64,000 nt of DNA from Paenibacillus antarcticus (GCF_001637225.1 NZ_LVJI01000030.1:1-64000), one strand, 5' to 3'. Positions 25,682 to 35,512 are shown, counted from the stretch's first letter. The notes: generated by a model from the sequence alone, not told the origin. Program-made: numbers and translations.

Positions 25682-26755
25682 CTAACTCCGCTCAATAATT
25701 GTATTCAACGTCGTACGATCTAAACCTTTCACCAAGGTGATCAGTAATTCTTTAGCCGCTTCATAATCATCTGTATGTATGATGGAAGATGATGTGTGAA
25801 TGTAGCGGGAACAGATTCCAATGACTGTTGAAGGAACACCGATGCCACTAAGATGTACTTGACCAGCATCTGTGCCTCCTGGTGAGACAAAGTATTGATA
25901 TTTAATCTTGTGCGTATCTGCCGTATCTTGTACATACTCGACAAGTCCGCGATGTGTAAGCATAGAAGGATCGAAAATCCGTAGTAATGCACCATTTCCG
26001 ATATGTCCGAAGGATTGTTTGTCACCTGTCATATCATTGGCTGCACTAGCATCTAGAGCAAAGAAAATATCAGGTTGGATCAGATTTGCTGACGTGCGAG
26101 CGCCTCGTAATCCGAGTTCTTCTTGGACAGTTGCACCGATGTATAACGTATTCGGAAGTTTCTCTTTGTGGAGCGCTTCTAAACATTCAATAGCAAGACC
26201 TACACCATAGCGGTTATCCCATGCTTTTGCCATGATTTTCTTAGGGTTGGCAAGTGGCGTGAAATCGCAGATAGGGACGATTTGTTGTCCTGGATGAATA
26301 CCGAAAGATTCTGCCTCTGCTTGATCATCTGCACCAATATCTAGATACATCGATTTGATGTCAACGGGTTTACTACGTAGTGCTTCATCTAGAAGATGCG
26401 GTGGAGTGGATCCTACTACACCGATAATAGGGCCGTTGTCAGTCATAATCTGAAGACGTTGTGAAAGTACAGCTTGGCTCCACCAACCTCCAAGGGGTTG
26501 GAAACGAATCATACCAGCTGGCGTAATCCCGGTTACAATAAACCCTACCTCGTCAAAATGTCCTGCTACCATCACTTTAGGGCCGTTCTCATCTCCGCGA
26601 AGAACACCAAAGAGACTTCCTAATCTATCTTGTACAAACTCTTCCGTATATGATGACATGGCATCTTTAACCCATGCCCGCAATTCTCGTTCAAATCCTG
26701 ATGCAGCTGGAAACTCTGTAAGGTGGCGGAACAAATCGATCGTCTTTTGATTCAT
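25682..26755 (-). CDS. M42-family metallo-aminopeptidase
   Basis: 357 residues. Di-metal aminopeptidase of the glutamyl aminopeptidase/YsdC (FrvX-like) group, forming large self-compartmentalised cytoplasmic assemblies that trim peptides. Metal and catalytic residues are visible in order: His/Asp in VAGHFDEVG, Asp in AWDNRYGVG, catalytic Glu in ATVQEELGLRGA, Asp in FALDAS, and the late His in SSSIIHTDDY. Length is typical. Monocistronic, convergent with the GH43 operon. Sometimes annotated as endoglucanase, a known misannotation of this family. Confidence 0.92.
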   Translation of the reverse strand: MNQKTIDLFRHLTEFPAASGFERELRAWVKDAMSSYTEEFVQDRLGSLFGVLRGDENGPKVMVAGHFDEVGFIVTGITPAGMIRFQPLGGWWSQAVLSQRLQIMTDNGPIIGVVGSTPPHLLDEALRSKPVDIKSMYLDIGADDQAEAESFGIHPGQQIVPICDFTPLANPKKIMAKAWDNRYGVGLAIECLEALHKEKLPNTLYIGATVQEELGLRGARTSANLIQPDIFFALDASAANDMTGDKQSFGHIGNGALLRIFDPSMLTHRGLVEYVQDTADTHKIKYQYFVSPGGTDAGQVHLSGIGVPSTVIGICSRYIHTSSSIIHTDDYEAAKELLITLVKGLDRTTLNTIIERS

Positions 26756-26927
26756 TGAAAGAAAACTCCTTTTTAGTTATGTTATGACGATGTTTTTCAT
26801 CGTATTAAGTATGAACTTTGTCTTATAGATTGTCTATAACAGAAACGACCTGCACCATTTTCGTTAGAATGGAATAACATGCAATGGGTGAATGCACCGT
26901 ATTAGGCAAAAGAAAGGAGCACATATC

Positions 26928-27008
26928 ATGAATTTGACGTTGAAAAAACGCATTGTGATTTATGTGTTGTTTATTTTGTTGATAATCATATTGCTGTATC
27001 TCTTTTAA
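26928..27008 (+). CDS. 26-residue single-pass membrane peptide
   Basis: AAAGGAG lies about 9 nt before ATG 26928. The product is MNLTLKKR followed by an uninterrupted hydrophobic helix (IVIYVLFILLIIILLYLF). The strong ribosome site, positive-inside N-terminus and a hairpin with T-rich tail just downstream argue for a real transcription unit. It could be a small membrane regulator or a type I toxin-like peptide; no antisense RNA was identified. Function unknown. Confidence 0.55.
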   Translation: MNLTLKKRIVIYVLFILLIIILLYLF

Positions 27009-27274
27009 TTTCGAACTAACATATGAGTTGTTTTGTGGGTGTCTTCGAGTTCTTTCGAAAGACGCTCATTTTTCTATTTCCAGCTATTCATTTCCTTTAG
27101 TTCTGTGTTGGTGATTGGAAGTATCAATTATCACGAATAACTTGTCACTTATCAATGAACACTTTTATTTTGCATAAAAAAATACGTCCAATTTAGGGAT
27201 TATGCCCAATATACTTAGAACTATTCATCATGTACAATGTAATAAATGTAAAATAACAGGAGGGTTTATAGCTT
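27009..27274. other. Leader of the MoxR operon
   Basis: Apart from the hairpin at 27037-27074, no gene is seen. The region 27180-27250 is AT-rich and presumably holds the operon promoter. Confidence 0.4.
27037..27074 (+). terminator. Possible terminator after the 26-residue peptide gene
   Basis: GTGTCTT and AAGACGC pair (one G-U) with CGA/TCG extension across a short loop, followed by TCATTTTTCTATTT. Confidence 0.45.
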
Positions 27275-28243
27275 ATGCCCATTCGTAAAGAGTCCATCCA
27301 AATCATTTCAGCGCTTCGTTCTAATCTAGAATCATGCATATTAGGGAAATCCATGGAGATAGAATTGTTGCTAACTTCACTTCTTGCTGGTGGTCATGTT
27401 CTTATTGAAGATGTCCCAGGTACAGGTAAGACTCAGCTGGTAAAGGCGCTTGCGAAATCCATTAGTGGTAATTATCGTCGTATTCAATGTAATCCTGATA
27501 TTTTACCAAGTGATATTACGGGTGTATCTATATTTCACCCACGAGACCAACAATTTTATTTTCGTCCCGGTCCAGTGATGACCAATATATTGTTAGTGGA
27601 TGAAATTAATCGTGCTACGACTAAATCTCAATCAGCTCTACTTGAAGTGATGGAAGAGAGGAATGTTACGGTGGATGGAGAGACACATGATCTCCCACAC
27701 CCCTTTATGTTAATTGCGACTCAGAATCCGATTGATTTCGAAGGGACATACACGCTTCCAGAAGCTCAGCTTGACCGGTTCATGATGAAGATTAATCTCG
27801 GATATCCAGATGCATCTACAGAGAAACAATTATTGTTGAATCATCAAATAGGGCAACCAGTAGATCGCTTGGAACCCGTCACCCATATGGAGCACATCGC
27901 TATGATTCAGCAAGAAATTCGAAATATACATATAAATGAAGTGATTGTTGACTATATGCTTGAATTAATTCGAAGAACACGTGATCACCAGGCTGTTCTT
28001 TTAGGTGCTAGTCCAAGAGCATCATTAGCTTTTATGATGGCATGTAAAGCGTATGCGTTTCTACAAGAAAGAGATTACGTACTCCCGGATGATGTTAAGA
28101 AGCTAGCCCCTTACATCTTATCCCACCGAATTTTACTTCGCTCAGAATCACGTCTTGAAAGTATACATGTCGAATCTGTTCTAAATGGCATTATCCAAGG
28201 GGTCAATGTACCTGTGACCATGATGATGGGCGATAAAGGATGA
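27275..28243 (+). CDS. MoxR-family AAA ATPase
   Basis: 322 residues with GGAGGG upstream. Walker A is DVPGTGKTQ (about 46-54), Walker B is NILLVDEINRA (about 104-114), and a sensor follows in FMLIATQNPIDFEGTYTLPEAQLDRF. MoxR ATPases act as chaperones that mature or insert partner complexes, commonly with VWA or DUF58 proteins. The stop overlaps the next start (ATGA), and the three-gene order matches B. subtilis yeaC-yeaD-yebA. Confidence 0.95.
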   Translation: MPIRKESIQIISALRSNLESCILGKSMEIELLLTSLLAGGHVLIEDVPGTGKTQLVKALAKSISGNYRRIQCNPDILPSDITGVSIFHPRDQQFYFRPGPVMTNILLVDEINRATTKSQSALLEVMEERNVTVDGETHDLPHPFMLIATQNPIDFEGTYTLPEAQLDRFMMKINLGYPDASTEKQLLLNHQIGQPVDRLEPVTHMEHIAMIQQEIRNIHINEVIVDYMLELIRRTRDHQAVLLGASPRASLAFMMACKAYAFLQERDYVLPDDVKKLAPYILSHRILLRSESRLESIHVESVLNGIIQGVNVPVTMMMGDKG

Positions 28244-29484
28244 GTTCTATCTTCAAGTCCATTGGAAGGGGACTACGCAGGCCTAGAGTGCAAGTGGTCC
28301 TTATTGTATGGGGAATCAGTCTATTATATTTATTGTTTCAAGGTGGCAAGACTTCTTCCATGCTATTCGCGATGTGTAGCATACTTGTGGGTTACTTACT
28401 GTTAGGCGGATATAGTGGAATGAGTAGAGCAGTGGGCAAGCGACAACTTACATTGGTTAATGAACAATTTGATCTGCTACATGCAGGTGAGCAGATGAAT
28501 GTTAAGCTTAACGTTAATATTCCTGGGTATCTTCCATTTCCCTATATTATTCTTCGAGAAGTACTAAGCAAACATAATGGTCAATCATGGTCTTTTGAAG
28601 AGAGTGTGATACCTAGTTTTCGTGGGCAAGCACAGCTAGTATTTAGGACGCCACCATTGGAACGAGGTAGATACCATTTCAAGGATACAGACTGCGTGAG
28701 TGAGGATATCTTTGGATTACTGGAGAATAAAGGAACCATTCATGCTCCAGGGCAATTTCGAGTTATGCCACGTACAGTTTTTATTCCATATTGGCAGTTA
28801 TTCGATCGTAATTCTCGTCTCGTTGGGCCTCAGACAGCACTATCTTCTTCTCGCAGGGAAACGACACAGATCAACGGTGTACGTGATTATGTATACGGGG
28901 ACCGCTTAACGAGAATTCATTGGAATGCGACTGCGAGAACGGGGGCTTGGAAATCCAAAGAGTTTGAACATGAATCTGTTCCCAAAACGATGGTCATTCT
29001 GGATGCGATAGCAACACATTACAGTTCAGAGGCGCAGTTTGAGCTTGCCATTTCTGTGGTATCTTCTCTACTGGAATATAGGAACCGTGAACGATTTGGA
29101 ATTGGGTTGTGTACTCTTGGAAGTAGAACGAATGTGATAGCGTCAACAGAAAGCGTACTTGAGCGGCAGAAGATGTTACATCACCTCATTGATATGGATG
29201 CTGATGGTGTAGGCCAACTACTTCCAAAGCTTGAATCGGCATCTCGCCTCTTTCCGCAAGGCGCTTATTTCATTCTAGTGAGCCCTAGTAGCGGTCCATC
29301 TGTGCTGGAGTTAATACGTTGGGCGGATATTCGTGGGATGAGTCCCACACACCTGCATATTCTTAATTCAAAGGGTGATTTATCGAAAGATTGGGTCTCT
29401 GCATTAAGACGACGCGGTATCCATGGGTGCGCTGTTTCTGCACTAGAAGATCTACCTAACGCAATAGGAAGGGGATACGCATGA
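28240..29484 (+). CDS. DUF58 protein with two N-terminal membrane spans
   Basis: 414 residues. Two hydrophobic segments near the N-terminus (VQVVLIVWGISLLYLLF, MLFAMCSILVGYLLLG), then a beta domain and the conserved DUF58 signature INGVRDYVYGDRLTRIHWN (about residues 210-228). Homologue of B. subtilis YeaD. Likely client of the MoxR ATPase and partner of the transglutaminase-like protein encoded next. Biological role of the set is not established. Confidence 0.93.
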   Translation: MSSIFKSIGRGLRRPRVQVVLIVWGISLLYLLFQGGKTSSMLFAMCSILVGYLLLGGYSGMSRAVGKRQLTLVNEQFDLLHAGEQMNVKLNVNIPGYLPFPYIILREVLSKHNGQSWSFEESVIPSFRGQAQLVFRTPPLERGRYHFKDTDCVSEDIFGLLENKGTIHAPGQFRVMPRTVFIPYWQLFDRNSRLVGPQTALSSSRRETTQINGVRDYVYGDRLTRIHWNATARTGAWKSKEFEHESVPKTMVILDAIATHYSSEAQFELAISVVSSLLEYRNRERFGIGLCTLGSRTNVIASTESVLERQKMLHHLIDMDADGVGQLLPKLESASRLFPQGAYFILVSPSSGPSVLELIRWADIRGMSPTHLHILNSKGDLSKDWVSALRRRGIHGCAVSALEDLPNAIGRGYA

Positions 29485-31682
29485 CCAACCGTAAATATTT
29501 CCTCAAATATGATTGGTTAACCTCGGTTTCCTTTCTTTGGATATGGATCGTTGCACAGCAGTGGCTGACTTACACTGAACCGTTTTGGTTCAAAGAAACC
29601 ACTTCATTAGTAGGTAGAACCCTCATTATAGTAGTGTTGATTGAGGTCTTGCTACCGGTTAAGAGGATTTACCGGATTCTTCTCGAATGTGGGATCATTC
29701 TCTTAGTGCTTCGATATACCCTGATTGAATACGATGTTTACAAGCCGATTGGTGAAGGGTTTGATTATTATATCAGCAGGTTTCACCCCTATATCTGGTT
29801 TGCATTTGGTGCAGCGTTAATTTGTCTGTTTCTTGCTAAGTTTATAATGACTCAAAAGCGGATCCTTGTGTTCATGGGACTTAATATTGTTGCAATCGCT
29901 ATACTTGATTCCTTCTCTTCCATGATTCTTTGGGATGAAGCTGCATGGATGGTACTTGCTATGATGGGATGGTTGGTAAGTCATCACTTTCAAGGATTCA
30001 AAAGGAAATACCCTGAAGGTTGGAGAAATCTGCTTGAATACCCATTCGAAATGATCGCTCATATTGTACTGATTTTCTCAGTAATCTTTCTACTGGGCGT
30101 CAACATGCCTAAGATTTCCCCGATATTACAGGACCCCTATTCTGCATGGACAGGGAGAAATGAGTCTGTAGGGGAAAGGGAAAAACAACCAGAGGTTGGA
30201 GTGTTAGATGTACAACCATCCGTGTCAGGTTACAGTGTTGAAGATAATGAGCTAGGTGGCGCATTTGAATTCGACTATTCTTTGGTAATGACGGTTCATT
30301 CTCCTAAACGAAATTATTGGCGTGGAGAAACAAGAAGCATCTATTCGGGAACAGGCTGGGAAAATGAATCCAAAGAGCCAAATAAGTTTGAAGATGTTGT
30401 CGTTGAGGAAGAGCTGAAACAAGCTACTGAAACTATGTTACAGACGGAGAAAGTTCAACAGACGATGAAGTTCCAAGATAGTAACGAGTTTCCAGTACTA
30501 TTTGGTGCATATGCGATTACCTCTGTGCAGACGCTAGACGGCGAGAAGGATATGCGCGGAATTCAGTGGAAGGATTCACAAGCAGAACTTCATTGGAATA
30601 GTGAGAGTAACCCATCACAATATCCAGAAACGTATTCGATCACTTCGGAAGTTCCCATTGTTCCAGTAGAAGAATTAAGAAAGAAATCCTTCGAAGATTT
30701 GTATGGGGATTCTAATGAAAAGGATTATTTGCAAATACCTGATGGTTTCCCAAAACGAGTTAAAGAACTTGCTAAGGATTTGACAGAATCAGCTGTAACT
30801 CCGTATGAAAAGATAACTTTATTACAAACATATCTACAAACGAACTATGAATATACGAACACACCAAATCTATCTCTCAAAAAAAGTGATGATTTCGTGG
30901 ATAGTTTTTTATTTGAGATTCGTGAAGGTTATTGTAATTACTTCTCAACCTCAATGGCCATGATGTCAAGATCTCTTGGCATTCCAGCTCGTTGGGTCAA
31001 GGGGTATGCTCCAGGAAGCCAGCCACAAATGGATGAGTTCCGTATGATGCGACCAGAGCAGATGGATCCAGATTCATACAGGGTGACTAATGCTGATGCG
31101 CATTCATGGGTGGAAGTTTATTTCGGGCCATATGGTTGGATTCCAATCGAAGCAACACCAGGGTTTACTATGCCTCTTTATACTGGAAGCGAGAGTGTGG
31201 ATGAGACGGAAACGGATCAGCTGAATAGTGAAGAGGGAGACGATAAAGAAGGAGTTAACTCGACTTACTGGGGATTGAAATCGCCTTGGATCAAAGGGGG
31301 AGTTATCACAGTAATTACGGTGCTACTCTTATGGCTGGGTTATATAGGGTGGCGCTCGGGTGATTCTTTACATTTCTTAATACGTCGACTACGGATGAGA
31401 AAAAAACTATCTCCAGCTGAGAAAGTGGTTATTGAGACTGAACGTTGCTTAAGATATGTGCATAAACAGGGCATGACACGTGAGAAGCATGAGACATTAC
31501 GTGAAGCCGTTATGAAGTGGCAGGAGAGTGCCCCAAATCTAGAGCCAACCTTAAGTGCTCTTCTACAAATTTTCGAGAAAGCACGGTATAGTCCTGAAAC
31601 AATTGCGAGTGATGAATGGCGTGTGGTACAGAAGGTTGGAGAACAGCTAAAAGTCTCTTTAAGAGCTAAAAATAAAAGGTAG
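29481..31682 (+). CDS. Membrane transglutaminase-like protein (TgpA/YebA type)
   Basis: 733 residues. About six N-terminal membrane spans (to ~residue 215), an extracytoplasmic region with a transglutaminase-like domain, then one TM (VITVITVLLLWLGYIGW) and a cytoplasmic DUF4129-like tail. The Cys-His-Asp triad is visible: Cys in REGYCNYFSTSMAM, His in NADAHSWVEVYF, Asp/Glu region in WIPIEATPGF. Start overlaps the DUF58 stop (ATGA). Third gene of the MoxR operon; substrate unknown. Confidence 0.93.
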   Translation: MTNRKYFLKYDWLTSVSFLWIWIVAQQWLTYTEPFWFKETTSLVGRTLIIVVLIEVLLPVKRIYRILLECGIILLVLRYTLIEYDVYKPIGEGFDYYISRFHPYIWFAFGAALICLFLAKFIMTQKRILVFMGLNIVAIAILDSFSSMILWDEAAWMVLAMMGWLVSHHFQGFKRKYPEGWRNLLEYPFEMIAHIVLIFSVIFLLGVNMPKISPILQDPYSAWTGRNESVGEREKQPEVGVLDVQPSVSGYSVEDNELGGAFEFDYSLVMTVHSPKRNYWRGETRSIYSGTGWENESKEPNKFEDVVVEEELKQATETMLQTEKVQQTMKFQDSNEFPVLFGAYAITSVQTLDGEKDMRGIQWKDSQAELHWNSESNPSQYPETYSITSEVPIVPVEELRKKSFEDLYGDSNEKDYLQIPDGFPKRVKELAKDLTESAVTPYEKITLLQTYLQTNYEYTNTPNLSLKKSDDFVDSFLFEIREGYCNYFSTSMAMMSRSLGIPARWVKGYAPGSQPQMDEFRMMRPEQMDPDSYRVTNADAHSWVEVYFGPYGWIPIEATPGFTMPLYTGSESVDETETDQLNSEEGDDKEGVNSTYWGLKSPWIKGGVITVITVLLLWLGYIGWRSGDSLHFLIRRLRMRKKLSPAEKVVIETERCLRYVHKQGMTREKHETLREAVMKWQESAPNLEPTLSALLQIFEKARYSPETIASDEWRVVQKVGEQLKVSLRAKNKR

Positions 31683-31694
31683 TCATAGCCTCGT

Positions 31695-31729
31695 CCTTTT
31701 TGCTTATGCAAAAGGGGCGGTTTCTTTTG
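31695..31729 (+). terminator. Intrinsic terminator of the MoxR operon
   Basis: CCTTTTTGC and GCAAAAGGGG pair around TTAT, followed by CGGTTTCTTTTG. Confidence 0.6.
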
Positions 31730-31784
31730 TAATAACTCATGATATTATGGTATAGTTTGTCGTATGAAACTGAGGTGACTTGAC

Positions 31785-32312
31785 TTGTTTGAAATGTTGC
31801 TGCCTAAAGTACGGGTGAATACAGTATTTGATATCGATTTGGAAGATCTATATGCACAGGGATACCGAGGGATTATTACGGATTTGGACAATACGCTTGT
31901 AGGTGCCAAAGCACCGCTTGCCCATCCGGAATTGATCGCTTGGTTTGAATTGGTGAAAAAGAATGGATTTCAATTGATCATTGTATCCAACAATCATCTA
32001 AAGCGAGTATCGGATTTTGCTACTCCATTGGACATTCAATATGTACACGAAGCCCGTAAACCTTCTCTTAAGTCGTTTAATAAGGCAATGAAGATGATGG
32101 GACTTTCAAATACAGAGACGATTATGGTAGGCGACCAAATGCTGACTGATGTATTAGGTGGTAATCGGCTTGGGTTACTTACAGTATTAGTACTACCCAT
32201 CTCGGTTCAGGACGAAGGATGGGGAACAAGAATCAATCGGAGAGTGGAGCGCATTGCGCTTAAGAGTCTTCGAAAAAAAGGATTATGGCTCGAGGAGGAA
32301 CATAAAGAATGA
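31785..32312 (+). CDS. yqeG: YqeG-type HAD phosphatase
   Basis: 175 residues from TTG 31785. HAD superfamily IIIA: motif I TDLDNTLVGAK with both catalytic Asp, motif II IVSNNH, motif III Lys in EARKPS, and motif IV VGDQMLTDV. A conserved Firmicutes protein near ribosome-assembly genes; its stop overlaps the start of yqeH (ATGA). Phosphatase activity is inferred from the family; the natural substrate is uncertain. Confidence 0.95.
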   Translation: MFEMLLPKVRVNTVFDIDLEDLYAQGYRGIITDLDNTLVGAKAPLAHPELIAWFELVKKNGFQLIIVSNNHLKRVSDFATPLDIQYVHEARKPSLKSFNKAMKMMGLSNTETIMVGDQMLTDVLGGNRLGLLTVLVLPISVQDEGWGTRINRRVERIALKSLRKKGLWLEEEHKE

Positions 32313-33436
32313 AAGAATCTATTGGCGAGCAAGAAGCCATGAACTGTAGCGGCTGTGGTATTACACTACAAACCGAGCAATCAGATCTACCGGGTTACGT
32401 ACCACCCAAAGCGCTAGAACAAGAGCAGATTATTTGTCAGCGCTGTTTCCGTATTAAGAATTACAATGAATCATCGTCCGTTACGGTGGATCAAGACGAA
32501 TTCTTGAAACTGTTAAGCCAAATTGGCAATAAGAATGCACTTGTTATTCATATTGTTGATCTGTTCGATTTCCAGGGTAGTATGATCTCTGGATTACAAC
32601 GTTTCGTGGGGAATAATCCTGTTATCCTTGTGGTAAACAAGATTGACCTTCTTCCGAAAGTGACGAACTGGAACAAAATTAAGAACTGGGTTCAACAACA
32701 AAGCAAAGAAGAAGGTCTTAAAACGGAAGAAATCGTGCTAGTTAGTGCCAAGAAGAACCAAGGATTTGAGCGCTTGCTTGAGACGATAGCTACTTACCGT
32801 GGAGATCGAGATGTGTATGTTGTTGGTGCAACCAATGTAGGTAAATCAACTTTAGTGAATCGTCTCATCCGCGATTACAGTGACCTTGAACAAGAACTAA
32901 CGACTTCTCGTTATCCAGGTACTACGCTAGATATGGTTAATATACCACTTGATGATGGACGTTTTATTATTGATACACCGGGTATCGTATACCCTTGGCG
33001 TTTCAGTGAGCTCGTGAGCCGTGAAGATCTCGGAGCAACGATGCCTGAAAATCCGCTTAAACCAATGGTTTACCAGTTGAATGAAGGTCAGACCTTATTC
33101 TTTGGTGCTATGGCTCGATTTGACTTCATACAAGGTGAACGCCAATCATTTACATGCTTCCTTAGCCCGCAGATTGTGATTCACCGTACGAAGTTAGAAC
33201 GTGCGGACTCACTATATGCAGACCATGCAGGAGTGATGCTGACTCCCCCTAACCAAGCTAATTTAGCGAAGCTTCCCGAATGGACAAGACACGAATTTAG
33301 TCTTAAAAAGGGTACTCGTTCAGATGTGTTTATCTCAGGTTTAGGTTGGATCAAAATCAATAGTGATCAAGGCGCTTTAATAGCAATCCATGTACCACGT
33401 GGTGTGAAAGTTCTAACTAGGCCTTCTTTGATATAG
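32309..33436 (+). CDS. yqeH: Circularly permuted ribosome-assembly GTPase YqeH
   Basis: 375 residues. N-terminal zinc finger (CSGCG ... CQRCF), then the permuted GTPase motifs: NKIDLLP (G4) and VSAKK (G5) come before GATNVGKSTLVN (G1) and DTPGI (G3). YqeH acts in assembly of the 30S subunit. Length and order match the family. Translationally coupled to yqeG. Confidence 0.97.
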   Translation: MKESIGEQEAMNCSGCGITLQTEQSDLPGYVPPKALEQEQIICQRCFRIKNYNESSSVTVDQDEFLKLLSQIGNKNALVIHIVDLFDFQGSMISGLQRFVGNNPVILVVNKIDLLPKVTNWNKIKNWVQQQSKEEGLKTEEIVLVSAKKNQGFERLLETIATYRGDRDVYVVGATNVGKSTLVNRLIRDYSDLEQELTTSRYPGTTLDMVNIPLDDGRFIIDTPGIVYPWRFSELVSREDLGATMPENPLKPMVYQLNEGQTLFFGAMARFDFIQGERQSFTCFLSPQIVIHRTKLERADSLYADHAGVMLTPPNQANLAKLPEWTRHEFSLKKGTRSDVFISGLGWIKINSDQGALIAIHVPRGVKVLTRPSLI

Positions 33437-33468
33437 ACGAATCAACAGAAAGCGGGTGAAATAAGAAT

Positions 33469-34335
33469 ATGTTATGGAGTGAATTATCTTCAGAACAGAA
33501 CAAGAGGATGCTTCTCGCGGTGATCGGAGATCCTATCGCTCATTCTAAATCCCCTGTCATGCATAACGCTGCTTTAGAAGCGCTTGGTATCGAAGGGGAG
33601 TATTTCCCCCTGCACGTTAGTCCTGAGGATCTGGGTAGTGCGATCTCAAAGTTCAAAGAGCTTGGATTCAGAGGGATTAATGTGACTATTCCGCATAAAG
33701 TAGATGTAATGAAATATCTAGATCAAATAGACGACTCCGCCGTTCGGATTGGTGCAGTGAATACCATTGTGAATGAGAATGGTATTCTCACCGGATATAA
33801 CACGGATGGGATTGGTTACGTCCGTTCGTTGAAGGATGAGACTCATGTTGATTTGCGTGGGAAGTCAATTATGGTCTTAGGAGCGGGTGGAGCCGCTCGC
33901 GGCATCATCTCTGCACTTGCTCAAGAAGACCCGAAGACCCTTGTAATCGCAAATCGGACTGAGGACAAAGCTATCCAAATGGCAGAGGAATGGAAATCAG
34001 TGGTGAACATCTCAGCGATCACCATAGACAAAGTGTCTGATATTCTGGCTGACATGGATGTTGTAATTAATACAACGTCTATAGGGATGCATCCTAACAC
34101 GTCTCATACGGCTATCGATCCAGAATTGATTCCACCTGGAATCATCGTTAGCGATTTGATTTATAACCCGCTAACGACTGAATTTCTGAAGAAGAGCCAT
34201 GAAAGAGGATGTACCATACATGGTGGTCTTGGCATGTTTGTCAATCAAGGTGCATATGCCCTTGAATATTGGACGGGGAAGCCTGCACCAATTGAGATGA
34301 TGCGGACTGCGGTCTTGAAGAGTCTTCAGAACTAA
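33469..34335 (+). CDS. aroE: Shikimate dehydrogenase
   Basis: 288 residues. Reduces 3-dehydroshikimate with NADPH in the chorismate pathway. Substrate-binding motif DPIAHSKSPVMHNAAL (about residues 23-38) with Lys in TIPHKVDVM, NTDGIGY, and the Rossmann motif VLGAGGAARGI. In the same place in the yqe gene cluster as in B. subtilis. Confidence 0.97.
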   Translation: MLWSELSSEQNKRMLLAVIGDPIAHSKSPVMHNAALEALGIEGEYFPLHVSPEDLGSAISKFKELGFRGINVTIPHKVDVMKYLDQIDDSAVRIGAVNTIVNENGILTGYNTDGIGYVRSLKDETHVDLRGKSIMVLGAGGAARGIISALAQEDPKTLVIANRTEDKAIQMAEEWKSVVNISAITIDKVSDILADMDVVINTTSIGMHPNTSHTAIDPELIPPGIIVSDLIYNPLTTEFLKKSHERGCTIHGGLGMFVNQGAYALEYWTGKPAPIEMMRTAVLKSLQN

Positions 34336-34400
34336 GTAAACAATAGGCTCTAAATCTAACTAGTACTTGAAAAAAATGTGTAATGACAGAAATTAGCGAA

Positions 34401-34522
34401 GGTGACGGAATTGTACTGCAGAAGCGTGAGCGCTCGCCTTTACCATCGGATTTCTACCGCTATAAGCGGTATATGATCAAGAAATCTGATGGTAACAGCG
34501 ATCGAAAGTACAATCCGTCACC
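34401..34522. repeat. 122-nt nested inverted repeat (structured element) upstream of yhbY
   Basis: An outer stem (GGTGACGGA-a-TTGTACT with AGTACAATCCGTCACC), an inner stem (TTACCATCGGATTTCT with AGAAATCTGATGGTAA, one G-U) and an apical hairpin (ACCGCT-ATA-AGCGGT) nest within 122 nt. A GAGCGCTC palindrome lies in the left arm. The symmetry, with no coding potential, suits a small non-autonomous repeat (MITE- or REP-like) or a structured RNA. No T-run marks it as a simple terminator. Without other copies to compare, the class is undecided. Confidence 0.6.
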
Positions 34523-34613
34523 GTAGCGCTCATCTACAGACTGTTTTCAAACACTAGATTATGTTAAGCCACCAAAATATTAATTATTTGAATTGAAGGA
34601 GCTTGAATATTAC

Positions 34614-34904
34614 ATGTTAACCGGCAAACAGAAACGTTTTTTACGTTCACAAGCACATCATTTGGATCCTGTATTCCAAGTAGGTAAGAATGGAACGAAT
34701 GATCATTTGATTCGTCATATCGTAGAAGCTATTGAGAAGAGAGAACTTATGAAAGTTACAGTTCTTAACACTTGCCTTGAAGATAAAAATGAAATCGGAG
34801 CAGAATTAGCTAAACAATCTGGTGCGGAATTAGTTCAAGTTATCGGAAAAGTGGTTGTACTGTATAAAGAATCAAAAGATAATAAACAAATTCAACTGCC
34901 TTAA
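34614..34904 (+). CDS. yhbY: YhbY-type CRM-domain RNA-binding protein
   Basis: 96 residues from ATG 34614, where the family N-terminus MLTGKQKRFLRSQAHHL begins; AAGGAG lies 12 nt upstream and an in-frame TTG start at 34593 is rejected. The CRM fold includes the FQVGKNGTND loop. Associated with pre-50S particles; small single-domain member of the expected length. Confidence 0.95.
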   Translation: MLTGKQKRFLRSQAHHLDPVFQVGKNGTNDHLIRHIVEAIEKRELMKVTVLNTCLEDKNEIGAELAKQSGAELVQVIGKVVVLYKESKDNKQIQLP

Positions 34905-34921
34905 GTTGGGGAGGATTCAGC

Positions 34922-35512
34922 ATGAAGATAGGTATCATGGGTGGGACCTTTGATCCACTTCATATCGGACACTTGCTTGCAGCGGAATCGGCTAGAGATT
35001 CTTATCAGTTAGATGAGGTCTGGTTTATGCCAAGTCATATTCCTCCTCATAAAGAGAAGGCTGGAGCGACGGGTGAACAACGCTTAATGATGGTAACCGA
35101 AGCGATTAAGGACCATCCTTCTTTTAGAACGCTGGATATAGAGGTGAGAAGAGGTGGCGTTTCCTACACCATAGACACCATCGAAGAACTTCAAGAGATC
35201 TACCCATCAGTTGCCTTCTATTTCATCATTGGAGCAGATATGGTTAACTATTTACCTAAATGGGATCGAATTGAGGATTTATCCGAGATGCTAACGTTTA
35301 TTGGGGTGGGTCGTCCAGGTTCACCTTTAGATCTGCTTACACTTCCGTCCTATTTACAACATAAAGTGCTACTGGCTGACATGCCACTTGTGGATATTTC
35401 CTCTTCTGAGATAAGAGAAAAAGCAGAAATGGGGCATTCCATCCGTTATATGGTGCCTGAACGAGTGTATGAATATATAATAAGGAGCGGGTTATATGAA
35501 ATTCAGCCGTGA
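34922..35512 (+). CDS. nadD: Nicotinate-nucleotide adenylyltransferase
   Basis: 196 residues. Converts nicotinate mononucleotide and ATP to deamido-NAD. Nucleotidyltransferase motifs GGTFDPLHIGHLLAAE at the N-terminus and DISSSEIREK near the C-terminus, with FIIGADM in between. Overlaps yqeK by 17 bp, as often seen in this operon. Confidence 0.97.
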   Translation: MKIGIMGGTFDPLHIGHLLAAESARDSYQLDEVWFMPSHIPPHKEKAGATGEQRLMMVTEAIKDHPSFRTLDIEVRRGGVSYTIDTIEELQEIYPSVAFYFIIGADMVNYLPKWDRIEDLSEMLTFIGVGRPGSPLDLLTLPSYLQHKVLLADMPLVDISSSEIREKAEMGHSIRYMVPERVYEYIIRSGLYEIQP

